Assembly (NCBI GenBank): GCA_045537045.1
Contig: JAZSOS010000023.1
Coordinates: forward strand, 1-64,000
Length of the DNA stretch: 64,000 nucleotides
Direction of reading: 5' to 3'
DNA from: SIG480 sp045537045
GTDB taxonomy: Bacteria; Bacillota; Clostridia; Oscillospirales; JAAYXM01
Shown here: positions 25,528-33,840 of the stretch, piece by piece
How positions within the stretch are numbered: the stretch's first letter is position 1
Layout of the letters: the number at the start of each line of letters is the position of its first letter
Program-made: the position numbers and the translations under genes
The notes under the pieces: generated by a model
Database searches by the model: none
What the model saw: only the letters and a program-made list of their open reading frames with translations
Told to the model about the DNA's origin: nothing

Positions 25528-26574
25528 TCATACAGATATACGGTTGAATGCAGCGGCACGACCAAGCCGGTTGACAACTGCCTGCTCCATTCCGTCACTT
25601 AAATCCGGTTCTCTTGCATAAATTATATCAAGAGTCATCTCATCAAGAGTACGCAAAGCCGAAAAAAGTCCGTGAGCAAGAGAGTCGGGATCTTTTTTGC
25701 TTCCGTATGAAACTGCATTTATCCCTGTATTTGAAAACAGCTCCTTTTCTTCATCAAAGCAAAGAACTGCCGCGTTTTTTTCTTCTGCATTTGCGATAAC
25801 ATACCGGACAAAAGCTTCTGTTTCACCATCTACTATAACAACCGGAGCTTCCGGAGAATAGTGCTTATATTTCATTCCGGGAGATGCAACTTTTTCGCCA
25901 TCGTGTACCTCTTCGGATATTTTGGGATTGACCAAAACTTCTCCAAGTACGCGACAAAGCTGGGAAAAAGTTACTGCCCCGGGGCGAAGCAGCATCGGTT
26001 TGTCGCCAGTAAGGTCAATAACCGTGGATTCAAGACCGACTTCACACTCGCCGCCGTCAATTATCATCGGTATTTTCCCCGCAAGGTCTCTCATAACATG
26101 CTGTGCGCTTGTGGGACTTGGTTTCCCTGAGAGATTTGCCGAAGGTGCTGCCAAAGGAACACCCGCTGCCTCAATAACAGCGCGGGCATACTTATGCGAC
26201 GGAAAACGCACAGCAACCGTAGAAAGACCCGCAGTAACTTCAAACGGAATTTTATCATTTTTCTTTAAAATCATTGTAAGAGGCCCCGGCCAGAAATTCT
26301 CCGCGAGACGGAGAGCTGTTTCCGGAACTTCCTCAGTAATTTTTGCAAGATCATCAAAATCGGAAATATGAACAATAAGCGGATTATCCTGAGGTCTTCC
26401 CTTAGCTTTGAATATTTTCCCCACGGCATCGGGAGAAAATGCGCTTGCCGCAAGACCGTAAACCGTTTCTGTCGGAATAGCAACAACCTCGCCGTTTTTG
26501 AGAAGATTTCCAGCACGGACAAAATCGTCGAAGTTTTCCATAAGTCCGCGTACTTTTATAAGCTGTGTAGTCAT
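25528..26574 (-). CDS. L-threonylcarbamoyladenylate synthase, Sua5 type
   Basis: Makes threonylcarbamoyl-AMP from Thr, bicarbonate and ATP for the tRNA modification t6A37. The YrdC domain fills about residues 15-210 (VVAIPTETVYGLAASAFSP, IFKAKGRPQDNPLIVHI, PGPLTMILKK, PSANLSGKPSPTSAQHV) and is followed by the shorter Sua5 C-terminal domain after the SPGMKYKHYSPEAPV linker. Length 348 aa is that of Sua5/YwlC rather than the single-domain TsaC. As in B. subtilis, it lies next to prfA, here 15 bp downstream of it. Confidence 0.95.
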   Translation of the reverse strand: MTTQLIKVRGLMENFDDFVRAGNLLKNGEVVAIPTETVYGLAASAFSPDAVGKIFKAKGRPQDNPLIVHISDFDDLAKITEEVPETALRLAENFWPGPLTMILKKNDKIPFEVTAGLSTVAVRFPSHKYARAVIEAAGVPLAAPSANLSGKPSPTSAQHVMRDLAGKIPMIIDGGECEVGLESTVIDLTGDKPMLLRPGAVTFSQLCRVLGEVLVNPKISEEVHDGEKVASPGMKYKHYSPEAPVVIVDGETEAFVRYVIANAEEKNAAVLCFDEEKELFSNTGINAVSYGSKKDPDSLAHGLFSALRTLDEMTLDIIYAREPDLSDGMEQAVVNRLGRAAAFNRISV

Positions 26575-26589
26575 ACCGCAAAACTTCCT

Positions 26590-27663
26590 TTAATCATTTT
26601 CGGATGCCTTGAGCTTTTCTGCTTGGTCGGCAGTAATAATCGCATCGATCATTTCATCGAGATCACCGTTAAGGAACTGCTCAAGCTTATAAAGAGTGAG
26701 CGATATGCGATGGTCTGTAACTCTTCCCTGCGGATAGTTGTAGGTACGTATACGCTCGCTTCGGTCTCCCGTACCAACCTGACTTTTTCTTTCTGCCGCA
26801 ATCTGGGATGCCTGTTCCTGCATCTGGATATCATAAAGCTTTGTGCGCAGAATCTTTATAGCACGGTCTTTGTTCTTATGCTGACTGCGCTCATCCTGAC
26901 ACTCAACAACAATTCCGGTAGGTCTGTGTGTAAGACGTATTGCAGACTCAGTTTTATTGTCGTGCTGACCGCCGGCACCAGATGCGCGGAAGGTATCTAC
27001 ATCGACATCGGACATATTAAGCTCGACCTCAACCTCTTCTGCTTCCGGAAGAACTGCAACGGTAACGGTTGATGTATGAATACGACCTGAGGACTCAGTG
27101 TCCGGAACACGCTGAACACGGTGAACGCCGCTTTCAAACTTAAGCCTTGAATACGCACCTGCACCTTCAATGACAAAGCTTATTTCCTTGATTCCGCCAA
27201 GCTCTGTTTCATTTATTGAAACAACATCAATGTTCCAGCGGCGTGCCTCGGCATACATAGAATACATACGGTAAAGTGAATGTGCAAAGAGAGCCGCCTC
27301 TTCACCGCCTGCTCCACCTCGGATTTCAACAATAACGTTTTTATCGTCGAACGGGTCGGTCGGGAGAAGAAGAATTTTCAGCTCATGCTCAAGCTCGACA
27401 AGCTTTTCTTTCGCCGCAGAAAACTCTTCCTGTGCCATCTCACGGAAATCCGGTTCAAGCTTTCCGTCAAGCATTTCACGAAGATCGCGCATTTCCTGCT
27501 CTGTTGCGCGATAAGTTCGGTAACACTCGATAATAGGAGTAAGTTCTTTTTGCTCCTTAGATATTTTTGCCGCCGCAGCGGGGTCATTATACAGATTAGG
27601 GTCTGCAAGTTTTTCTTCTATTTCCTTGAATTTTTCTTCAAGAAATGCAAGTTTTTCTAACAT
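26590..27663 (-). CDS. prfA: Peptide chain release factor 1
   Basis: Reads UAA and UAG stop codons and triggers peptide release. Domain 2 carries the PxT tripeptide as PDT in HRVQRVPDTESSGRIHTST, marking RF1 rather than RF2, and the peptidyl-transfer motif GGQ is in SGAGGQHDNKTESAIR. The residue after GGQH is Asp, where Val or Ile is usual. The ATG at 27661-27663 follows GTGAGG by six bases; the longer frame starting with GTG at 27675 includes this site. Length is 357 aa. It heads an operon with the Sua5, coaE, peptidase, trxB and fumarase genes. Confidence 0.96.
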   Translation of the reverse strand: MLEKLAFLEEKFKEIEEKLADPNLYNDPAAAAKISKEQKELTPIIECYRTYRATEQEMRDLREMLDGKLEPDFREMAQEEFSAAKEKLVELEHELKILLLPTDPFDDKNVIVEIRGGAGGEEAALFAHSLYRMYSMYAEARRWNIDVVSINETELGGIKEISFVIEGAGAYSRLKFESGVHRVQRVPDTESSGRIHTSTVTVAVLPEAEEVEVELNMSDVDVDTFRASGAGGQHDNKTESAIRLTHRPTGIVVECQDERSQHKNKDRAIKILRTKLYDIQMQEQASQIAAERKSQVGTGDRSERIRTYNYPQGRVTDHRISLTLYKLEQFLNGDLDEMIDAIITADQAEKLKASEND

Positions 27664-27708
27664 GTCGTACCTCACATTTTATCTTTATGTTTTTTATCTT
27701 TAAATTAT

Positions 27709-27736
27709 AGTATAACACACATAAAGGAAAATTCAA
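27709..27736 (-). promoter_or_regulatory. Promoter of the prfA operon
   Basis: -35 TTGAAT (27731-27736), 16-nt spacer, extended -10 TGTTATACT (TATACT at 27709-27714) on the minus strand. It overlaps the end of the upstream ABC-F gene. Confidence 0.6.
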
Positions 27737-29616
27737 ACACTTTCTTCATACAGAGCTTCCCAAAACGCCATTTTTTCTTCAAGTTCTGCATTTAATGCTT
27801 CTATTTCACCGTACAGACGGTTAAGTGCTTCAAAATCACTTGATGATGCTTCTATCTCACGTTCCTTTTCGGCGATGCTTTCCTCAAGCTTTGAAATCTC
27901 GCGCTCGGTTTCACGGATTTTTTTATCGTTAAGCTTCTTGTTTACTTTAGGTGCTGACTTTGGCTTTTCTTTTTTGGGGGCGGGAGTCTTTTGCTTCTGC
28001 AAAGTTTCCTCATGCAGTTGCTTCTCGCGCCTGTACTCATCAAAGCTCCCTTTGAAATCGTAAATCACGCCGTCGCGAAGTTCCCATATCCGGTTGGCAA
28101 ACTTACTTATAAAAAATCTGTCGTGCGAAACGAACAGCAGTGCACCGTCAAAATCTGTGACAGCTTCTTCTATCCATTCACGCGATGTGATATCAAGGTG
28201 GTTTGTCGGCTCGTCGAGCAGAAGCAGATTTATATCCGCCGCCATAAGCTCACAAAGCTTTAAGCGGCTTCGCTCTCCGCCGGACAGTGTGCGCACACAG
28301 TCAAACACCTCATCACCGAAAAACTGGAACGCAGCAAGCCTGTTTCTCGCCGTCTGCGTCGAAACGCCGATATCATAAAGCATTGTGTCAAGAATTGTGC
28401 GGTTTTCATCGGCAAAACGTATGACCTGAGGCAGTATTGCCGCTTTTACCGATGGGTTATAGGTTACGGTTCCGCGGTCAGGCGCAGTGTTTTTTGCGAT
28501 GATATCAAGCAGCGTTGTTTTCCCCGTTCCGTTGTCACCTACAAGAGCGATTCTGTCTCCGTTTTCCATCGTGAGATTTATATCACTGAAAAGTATTTTC
28601 TCATCATAGGCTTTTTCGATATCGGAAAGCTTTAAAACATTGTCGCCCCAAAATCCTACGGAACTAAAACCTTCATTTATATTGCGGTGTATTTCCTTAG
28701 GTTTTTCAGTCTTCCTCATTCGCTCAATGCGCTTTTCAATTGCGAAGGCACGAACCTGAAGCTTTTTGTTTCCCATCCCCCAGCCGTGCATTCTCTCTGC
28801 CGTAAATTCAAGCCGTTCAATCTGTGCCTGCTCAGCCTTATATCTTTTCAATTGCTCTTCATAACGGGCTTCCCGTTCTTTGAAGTAAAAGCTGTAATTT
28901 CCCGGGTAAAATTCTGCCACACCATCGGAAAGTTCAATCACGCGGGTGATACATTTATCTATAAAATATCTGTCGTGCGAGATTATAAAGACTGTTCCAC
29001 GAAAGCCCGGAAGGTATCCCTCAAGCCATTCAACAGCATCTATATCAAGATGGTTTGTCGGCTCGTCAAGAAGCAGAATATCAGGATCCTGCAAAAGAGC
29101 GCAGGCAATGACTATTCTTGTCTTTTCGCCGCCGGAAAGCGTTTCGAACACACGCTCACGCATATCCGGTGGGATGCCGAGACCATTGCAGGTTTTTGCA
29201 ATTTCAGTTTCGGTATCGTACCCACCCATATGTTCAAAGCGCGCACTGAGCTTATCATAGCGTGCAAGAACATCAGCATCGGAGTATATCTCCATCATTT
29301 TTTCCAAGCTTCGCATTTCTTCCGCTATCTCGGAAAGGCGGGAAAACGCGCTCAAAAGTACATCGTTTACCGTGCTACCAGCAGGATAATCCGGTATCTG
29401 GGACACTACGGCAATCCTGCGGTCTTTGGGAATCAGTATTTCTCCGGAATCATAATCAAGCTCACCGGAGAGGATTTTAAAAAGCGTTGTTTTCCCGCTG
29501 CCGTTATCCCCAAGAAGCCCGACACGTTCGCCCTGCTCAATATTGAATGACAAATCGCGCAGAACATGATGCTCACCATAAAACTTATTCAGTTTTGAAA
29601 CCGAAATATCAATCAT
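27733..29616 (-). CDS. ABC-F family ATP-binding protein
   Basis: Soluble tandem ABC ATPase that acts on the ribosome E site (translation factor or antibiotic protection), not a transporter. Two nucleotide domains have Walker A GLLGDNGSGKTT and ALVGDNGTGKTT, signatures LSGGEKTR and LSGGERSR, and Walker B LLLDEPTNHLDI twice. The interdomain arm region is at about residues 235-320, and a Lys/Glu-rich coiled coil ends the 627-aa protein. It resembles YdiF/Uup-type housekeeping ABC-F proteins, but resistance-type members cannot be excluded. The start overlaps the upstream unknown gene by 8 bp. Confidence 0.93.
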   Translation of the reverse strand: MIDISVSKLNKFYGEHHVLRDLSFNIEQGERVGLLGDNGSGKTTLFKILSGELDYDSGEILIPKDRRIAVVSQIPDYPAGSTVNDVLLSAFSRLSEIAEEMRSLEKMMEIYSDADVLARYDKLSARFEHMGGYDTETEIAKTCNGLGIPPDMRERVFETLSGGEKTRIVIACALLQDPDILLLDEPTNHLDIDAVEWLEGYLPGFRGTVFIISHDRYFIDKCITRVIELSDGVAEFYPGNYSFYFKEREARYEEQLKRYKAEQAQIERLEFTAERMHGWGMGNKKLQVRAFAIEKRIERMRKTEKPKEIHRNINEGFSSVGFWGDNVLKLSDIEKAYDEKILFSDINLTMENGDRIALVGDNGTGKTTLLDIIAKNTAPDRGTVTYNPSVKAAILPQVIRFADENRTILDTMLYDIGVSTQTARNRLAAFQFFGDEVFDCVRTLSGGERSRLKLCELMAADINLLLLDEPTNHLDITSREWIEEAVTDFDGALLFVSHDRFFISKFANRIWELRDGVIYDFKGSFDEYRREKQLHEETLQKQKTPAPKKEKPKSAPKVNKKLNDKKIRETEREISKLEESIAEKEREIEASSSDFEALNRLYGEIEALNAELEEKMAFWEALYEESV

Positions 29617-30403
29617 TTGTTTTTTCTCTCTTTATAAGCTTTGCCGAGATAATTCCGCTGACAACTGCCACCATATCTCCCTCGCACAGCTTCGGCAGAT
29701 TTTTCGTTTCGTAATTATTCTGGCTTACTGCAACATCAAGCTCGCCCATATCGGTACACAGCGTAAGATGCAGAAATTCACCCACCGGCGTTTTGTCCGC
29801 TATCATAAAGCGGACATCTCCGCCTTTTATCTCTGCGGCAACGCGCGTCATAAGAATATCCGTCGTACATTCCTCGCCCTCGACCTGCATCATACACATA
29901 TATACACCTACGGGAGTAAGCGCCCCGAGCACGGTGGATTCATCAGAAAGCACATTTCTCATATCAGCTTCGTTTTCAAAAAAAGCGATTGAATGAGGAA
30001 TCATGGACACCTGAAATTCATACTCTTTCCCCACAGCAAGACTTTCAGCCGCATATCTTCCCATAATGCGTGCGCAAATGCCACTTTCGTTATCGGGATT
30101 TTTGAGAAAAGCTTTACAGTCGAGCATATCATCCCGCTCGGCGGAAAATTCACGGGAAAACTCAAGAGACCAGACGGTTGAGCCGTTAAAATGAGGGTCT
30201 ATATTGAGAAGCTGCACACTTTTTGACTCATGGTCAAGCGCCACTCTCTCCCACACCTCTGCTCCGCTTTTATCGCTCCATACGGCATAAGCACCGTTTT
30301 CAACAGGAAGAATACTTCCCGAATTAAGCACAAAATCCGCAAGTCGGTATGCCCCGTCCTCATTTTCAATGTTAAAACCTATGTTCTCAAAAACCGTTGC
30401 CAT
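29609..30403 (-). CDS. Uncharacterised protein, ABC-F operon
   Basis: A 264-aa soluble protein with no family that I recognise. It has no signal peptide or membrane helix and is acidic, with many aromatic and Glu/Asp residues; segments such as YAVWSDKSGAEVWERVALD and TVWSLEFSREF suggest a beta-rich fold. The start ATG has GGAGG seven bases upstream and the stop overlaps the ABC-F start by 8 bp, so the two proteins are translated together and may work together on the ribosome. This link rests only on context. Confidence 0.7.
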   Translation of the reverse strand: MATVFENIGFNIENEDGAYRLADFVLNSGSILPVENGAYAVWSDKSGAEVWERVALDHESKSVQLLNIDPHFNGSTVWSLEFSREFSAERDDMLDCKAFLKNPDNESGICARIMGRYAAESLAVGKEYEFQVSMIPHSIAFFENEADMRNVLSDESTVLGALTPVGVYMCMMQVEGEECTTDILMTRVAAEIKGGDVRFMIADKTPVGEFLHLTLCTDMGELDVAVSQNNYETKNLPKLCEGDMVAVVSGIISAKLIKREKTND

Positions 30404-30441
30404 TTCTGTTTCCTCCGTGCAATTTTACATTCATAAAGAAT

Positions 30442-30470
30442 ATTTTACCATATGTAGATTAAAATTTCCA
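30442..30470 (-). promoter_or_regulatory. Promoter of the unknown-ABC-F operon
   Basis: Extended -10 TGGTAAAAT (TAAAAT at 30442-30447) with a weak -35 TGGAAA (30465-30470) at 17 nt on the minus strand. Confidence 0.5.
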
Positions 30471-30494
30471 GTGTTTTATATTAAGATATCAAAA

Positions 30495-31067
30495 TTATGC
30501 ACTTTGAAATCCGAAATAATTAAGAAGTCCCTGATATATTGCGTCCGCGAACTCATATCTGTCCTCATCAAGCTTTTCGGCATCTTCTTCATTCGTTATA
30601 TATGCAAGCTCAAGAAGCACCGCCGGCATCTGAGTCCTCCGCAAAACATACAACGAAGGTCGGACAAACACTCCGTTGCGCTTTGTATCAAGACGTTCTG
30701 TTATTGAATCAAGCAGATTCTCCGCAAGTGCCTGAGTCTGACCGCCCGAACGGAAAATATACATTTCAGTTCCGTTTACATTCGGATTTGGGTTTGCATT
30801 TACGTGAATACTTAGAAAATAGTCCGCACCCCAGCTGTTTGCATCGTTTACTCTTGCTGCAAGACTCTCTGCATTTGTTGTACCAAGCGTCGTGTCCTCC
30901 GTCGGACGTGAAACGCGCGCTTCAAAGCGGGGATCCTGCGACAGAATATCCCGAAGATATATCCCCACATCGTATGTTATGTCCTGCTCGCGAAGTCCAA
31001 AGCCTTCCGCTCCCGCATTTACTCCCTGCGGATTGTGTCCCTGGTCGATATAAATTTTTATAGCCAT
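30495..31067 (-). CDS. N-acetylmuramoyl-L-alanine amidase, Amidase_3 (CwlD-like)
   Basis: Zinc amidase cutting the bond between MurNAc and the stem peptide. Of 190 aa, the predicted zinc ligands are His11 (IDQGHNPQG), Glu27 and His88 (LSIHVNANPN), and Glu153 (VLLELAYITN) is the catalytic residue. It is a bare catalytic domain with no signal peptide, membrane anchor or wall-binding repeat. In spore formers CwlD makes muramic lactam in the cortex, but CwlD has a signal/anchor; absence of one here leaves the site of action open. AAAGGAGGAG precedes the ATG. Confidence 0.9.
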   Translation of the reverse strand: MAIKIYIDQGHNPQGVNAGAEGFGLREQDITYDVGIYLRDILSQDPRFEARVSRPTEDTTLGTTNAESLAARVNDANSWGADYFLSIHVNANPNPNVNGTEMYIFRSGGQTQALAENLLDSITERLDTKRNGVFVRPSLYVLRRTQMPAVLLELAYITNEEDAEKLDEDRYEFADAIYQGLLNYFGFQSA

Positions 31068-31223
31068 TATAAACTCCTCCTTTTATATTGCACTATACGG
31101 CAGTTTTTGAAAAAAGTTTCCTGAGTTTTAAAAAAAAGGACACGCAAAAGCGAAAATACAGATAATATGCGTGTGTGTACTTTGCGGAACAAGCCGCAAA
31201 AGATACCCATAATAAGTATACAA

Positions 31224-31262
31224 ACTGCCCCGAGGTGTGGATTGCCAACGCCTCGGGGCAGT
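31224..31262 (-). terminator. Terminator of uppP
   Basis: Perfect 12-bp GC-rich stem (ACTGCCCCGAGG and complement; arms 31224-31235, 31251-31262) with a 15-nt loop, followed on the minus strand by TTTGTATACTTATT. The 31068-31223 stretch to its left shows no gene; a short open frame there runs through the hairpin. Confidence 0.75.
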
Positions 31263-31279
31263 CATATATTATATAGTTT

Positions 31280-32089
31280 TTATTTTGCAAGAAGGAAGTA
31301 TCCTATAACAAGAATACCGAGGATGATGCGGTAAACGCCGAAGGCTTTGAAATCGTGCTTGCGGACATACCCGGTAAGGAACTTTACCGAAATTAGCGAC
31401 ACGACATACGCAGTAATCATAGAAACCGCGAGGATTATCCATTCGCCGGACGACATAATATAGTCGTTCGTAATGATTTTGAGAAAACTTACGCCGAACA
31501 TAACAGGGATTGCGAGGAAGAATGAAAACTCCGCCGCGACGCTTCTTGATGTCCCGAGAAGAATTGCACCGAGGATTGTAGCACCCGAGCGCGATGTTCC
31601 GGGGATTATGGAAAGAACCTGGAAAAGACCTATGAACAGCGCTGTTTTGTAGGTCATATCCGTCATATCCGCAACCTTTACAGGCTTGTTTTTTCGTTCA
31701 ATTATGATAAATGCAACACCATATACAACAAGCATTATGCTGACAACAAGCGGAGTTGAAACCGCGTCCATTGCATCATTGAACAAAAGTCCGAGCACTG
31801 CTGCGGGGACGCACGCCACAATGACCTTAAACCACATCTGCCACGTTTGCTTTTTCTCGATGGCTGACTTTGAGGGAGAGAACGGATTGAGCTTTTTGAA
31901 ATACAGCGTAGCGATTGCTAAAATCGCGCCAAGCTGGATTACATACAGAAAAATCTGCGATGAGAAAAAGCTCTTTTCATCTATTCCCATAAACTCATTG
32001 ACTAAAATCATATGCCCCGTACTGCTTATGGGAAGCCATTCCGTTATACCTTCAACTATACCTATAATTATTGCTTTTAAAATATCCAT
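31280..32089 (-). CDS. uppP: Undecaprenyl-diphosphatase
   Basis: Membrane phosphatase (BacA family) that recycles the lipid carrier undecaprenyl diphosphate for wall synthesis; high levels give bacitracin resistance. The two signature stretches are GIVEGITEWLPISSTGHM at the N-terminus and SIIPGTSRSGATILGAIL in the middle, with about eight helices in 269 aa. I use the ATG at 32087-32089, with GTGGTGA upstream; the codon four residues earlier is less well placed. It follows folT by 32 bp and could share its transcript. Confidence 0.96.
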   Translation of the reverse strand: MDILKAIIIGIVEGITEWLPISSTGHMILVNEFMGIDEKSFFSSQIFLYVIQLGAILAIATLYFKKLNPFSPSKSAIEKKQTWQMWFKVIVACVPAAVLGLLFNDAMDAVSTPLVVSIMLVVYGVAFIIIERKNKPVKVADMTDMTYKTALFIGLFQVLSIIPGTSRSGATILGAILLGTSRSVAAEFSFFLAIPVMFGVSFLKIITNDYIMSSGEWIILAVSMITAYVVSLISVKFLTGYVRKHDFKAFGVYRIILGILVIGYFLLAK

Positions 32090-32121
32090 AATAATCACCA
32101 CTGTAAATGTATTCAGGTTTC

Positions 32122-32664
32122 TTACTTTCTATTCTCCATATTCTGCATTATTCTCTCAAAGGCCTTGAGCACAAGCCACAGCAGAATAATTTCGACAGGC
32201 AGAAGCGCAATGTTTTTAATCACGCGTTCAACGAGAAGAACGATATACGCCCTACCGTAAAGATTTGACAGCCAATATGTATTGAGCGCAATATTCACGC
32301 CGACATTAACCACAGTTTTAGAGACGATTACACGCCAGACGCGAAGTGGCTTTTCATAAAGGAAAATTGCAAAGACCAGCACGGTCAGCATCGTGGAAAG
32401 CGTGAAGCCGAGGTGCAGAGGTCCTGCCGGACGTATAACATATGCGATAAGGTCACACGCAAGCGCAGCGAGCGTGCCGGTGAAATGCCCGAAGCGATAC
32501 CCCAGAAGCCCAAGAACAAGAAATGAAAAAGTGAGCTGCATAGTCGGGGTAACATAGACGGATGCAGTGTCTATTGCCACATAGAGCGCAACAAGCACGG
32601 CACACATTGCGAGAGAATGGATGTTTTTTATCTCGCCAAGCGAGGATTTGATACGGTTTTGCAT
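32122..32664 (-). CDS. folT: Folate ECF transporter substrate-binding protein
   Basis: S component of an ECF importer for folates, working with the shared EcfA1A2T module. The 180-aa membrane protein has the FolT hallmarks LGYRFGHFTGTLAAL and the C-terminal NTYWLSNLYGRAYIVLL with VERVIKNIALLPVEIILL. The ATG at 32662-32664 has AAAGGAGGAC upstream. A THF riboswitch lies directly upstream and a complementary segment can hide the ribosome site, which supports both substrate and regulation. In this genome folate uptake is thus probably controlled at translation. Confidence 0.95.
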   Translation of the reverse strand: MQNRIKSSLGEIKNIHSLAMCAVLVALYVAIDTASVYVTPTMQLTFSFLVLGLLGYRFGHFTGTLAALACDLIAYVIRPAGPLHLGFTLSTMLTVLVFAIFLYEKPLRVWRVIVSKTVVNVGVNIALNTYWLSNLYGRAYIVLLVERVIKNIALLPVEIILLWLVLKAFERIMQNMENRK

Positions 32665-32671
32665 AATTTTA

Positions 32672-32720
32672 GTCCTCCTTTGTTAAATTTTGGTACAACA
32701 AAACCTGACACAAAGAGGAC
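32672..32720 (-). promoter_or_regulatory. Ribosome-site sequestering hairpin of folT
   Basis: On the minus strand GTCCTCTTTGT (32710-32720) can pair with ACAAAGGAGGAC (32672-32683), which contains the folT Shine-Dalgarno, with a single bulged base. It lies just after the THF aptamer and looks like its expression platform, closing the ribosome site in one ligand state. Confidence 0.7.
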
Positions 32721-32734
32721 AGTAAGCCGTATTT

Positions 32735-32834
32735 GCAGCGGGATGCGGAAACATCACGGCAACGCAACTGCGCCTTCGTCCGCGCGACAACTCCCCGTTC
32801 GCACAGCACTTAACCCGATATTCCCTACTCTGCC
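32735..32834 (-). ncRNA. THF (tetrahydrofolate) riboswitch
   Basis: The minus strand carries the family landmarks in order: GGCAGAGTAGGG, CGGGTTAAGTG, GAACGGGGAGTTGTCGC, GGACGAAGG, CCGTGATG and the 3' GCATCCCGCTGC closing P1 with GCAG. Location before folT fits the family, which senses reduced folates and represses folate transport or synthesis. Confidence 0.9.
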
Positions 32835-32850
32835 TTTTTGTGATAAAAAC

Positions 32851-32879
32851 AGTATACCATAAAAAGTATACTGTTACAA
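32851..32879 (-). promoter_or_regulatory. Promoter of folT
   Basis: -35 TTGTAA (32874-32879), 17-nt spacer, -10 TATACT (32851-32856) on the minus strand, about 10 bp before the aptamer. A second TATACT lies within the spacer. Confidence 0.75.
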
Positions 32880-32902
32880 GTGTTATTTGAAAATATTACC
32901 GT

Positions 32903-33679
32903 TTACAATTGCTTTTTAATTCTGTCAATCGCGCTTTTTTCAAGCCGCGAAACCTGTGCCTGACTTATCCCTATTTCATTTGCGACCTCCGTCTGCGTCC
33001 GTCCGTCGAAAAAACGCAGAGACAGGATATGCCGTTCCCGCTCGTTGAGATTTGAAATTGCTTCTTTCAATGCTATTTTTTCAAGCCAGTTATCATCTGT
33101 ATTCTTGGTATCGCCCACCTGATCCATAACGCAGATGGTATCTCCCGTTGCATCGGAATATACCGGCTCGTAAAGCGAAACCGGCTCCATAATCCCATCA
33201 AGCGCAAAAACTACATCCTCGCGCTTCATATCCATTGCCTTTGCTATTTCCTCAACCGTAGGTTCCTTTTGCGTTTCATTTAGAAGTCTTTCCTTAGTCT
33301 GCAGGGCGCGGTATGCCGTGTCACGCATTGATCGCGAAACGCGTATCGTGCTGTTATCTCTGAGGTATCTGCGGATCTCCCCGATAACCATGGGTACAGC
33401 ATAAGTACTCAGACGTAATCCCAAGGTTATATCGAAATTGTCGATTGCCTTGATAAGTCCGACACATCCGACCTGAAAAAGGTCATCCACCTGTTCGCCA
33501 CGGTTTGCAAAGCGCTGGATTACGCTGAGAACAAGTCTCAAATTGCCGGAAATAAGCTCGTCCCGCGCAGAAATATCCCCTTCGCGGTATTTTTTAAGCA
33601 GTTCATATGTTTCATCACCCGAAAGCACCTTGAGTTTTGACGTGTTTACGCCACATATTTCAACCTTACCGTATACCAA
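32903..33679 (-). CDS. sigG: RNA polymerase sporulation sigma factor SigG
   Basis: Late forespore-specific sigma factor. The diagnostic N-terminus YGKVEICGVNTSKLKVLS is the anti-sigma (SpoIIAB/CsfB) gating region of SigG; region 2 has RGEQVDDLFQVGCVGLIKAIDNF (in parts) and STYAVPMVIGEIRRYLRD, region 4 has the helix-turn-helix TEVANEIGISQAQVSRLE. Start is TTG at 33677-33679 with GGGAGG eight bases upstream; this gives 258 aa, close to the 260 of B. subtilis SigG, whereas the ATG far upstream would add a spurious hydrophobic leader. The usual neighbours spoIIGA and sigE are absent from this window. Confidence 0.95.
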   Translation of the reverse strand: MVYGKVEICGVNTSKLKVLSGDETYELLKKYREGDISARDELISGNLRLVLSVIQRFANRGEQVDDLFQVGCVGLIKAIDNFDITLGLRLSTYAVPMVIGEIRRYLRDNSTIRVSRSMRDTAYRALQTKERLLNETQKEPTVEEIAKAMDMKREDVVFALDGIMEPVSLYEPVYSDATGDTICVMDQVGDTKNTDDNWLEKIALKEAISNLNERERHILSLRFFDGRTQTEVANEIGISQAQVSRLEKSAIDRIKKQL

Positions 33680-33711
33680 AATAAAAACCTCCCAAAGCAA
33701 AAGACTATTAT

Positions 33712-33741
33712 CATTATTACCTCGGGAGATTTTTTTAATAC
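33712..33741 (-). promoter_or_regulatory. Possible SigF-type promoter of sigG
   Basis: On the minus strand GTATT (33737-33741), 15 bp, then GGTAATAATG (33712-33721), close to the Bacillus SigF pattern GYWTA-N16-GGNRANANT. It lies about 35 bp before the TTG start. The spacer is one base short and the -35 has one mismatch. Confidence 0.45.
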
Positions 33742-33776
33742 TGTATATAATTGACAAAACATTGGTTAATAAAAAT

Positions 33777-33822
33777 AACACCAAAAGAACTATGAACTTC
33801 ACGTCATATTTCTTTTGGTGTT
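33777..33822 (-). terminator. Terminator of the aryl-acid/ior operon
   Basis: Perfect 13-bp stem (AACACCAAAAGAA and complement; arms 33777-33789, 33810-33822), 20-nt loop, followed on the minus strand by ATTTTTATT, directly after the ACT-protein gene. Confidence 0.8.
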
Positions 33823-33840
33823 TTTGATTTATTCTTTAAT

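Noticed and set aside
31093..31290. 65-codon open frame on the minus strand
   Set aside because: It spans the uppP terminator hairpin and has no ribosome site or family resemblance.
33680..33802. Upstream extension of sigG to an ATG at 33802
   Set aside because: It would add a hydrophobic leader not found in SigG, whereas the TTG at 33679 has GGGAGG and gives the right length.
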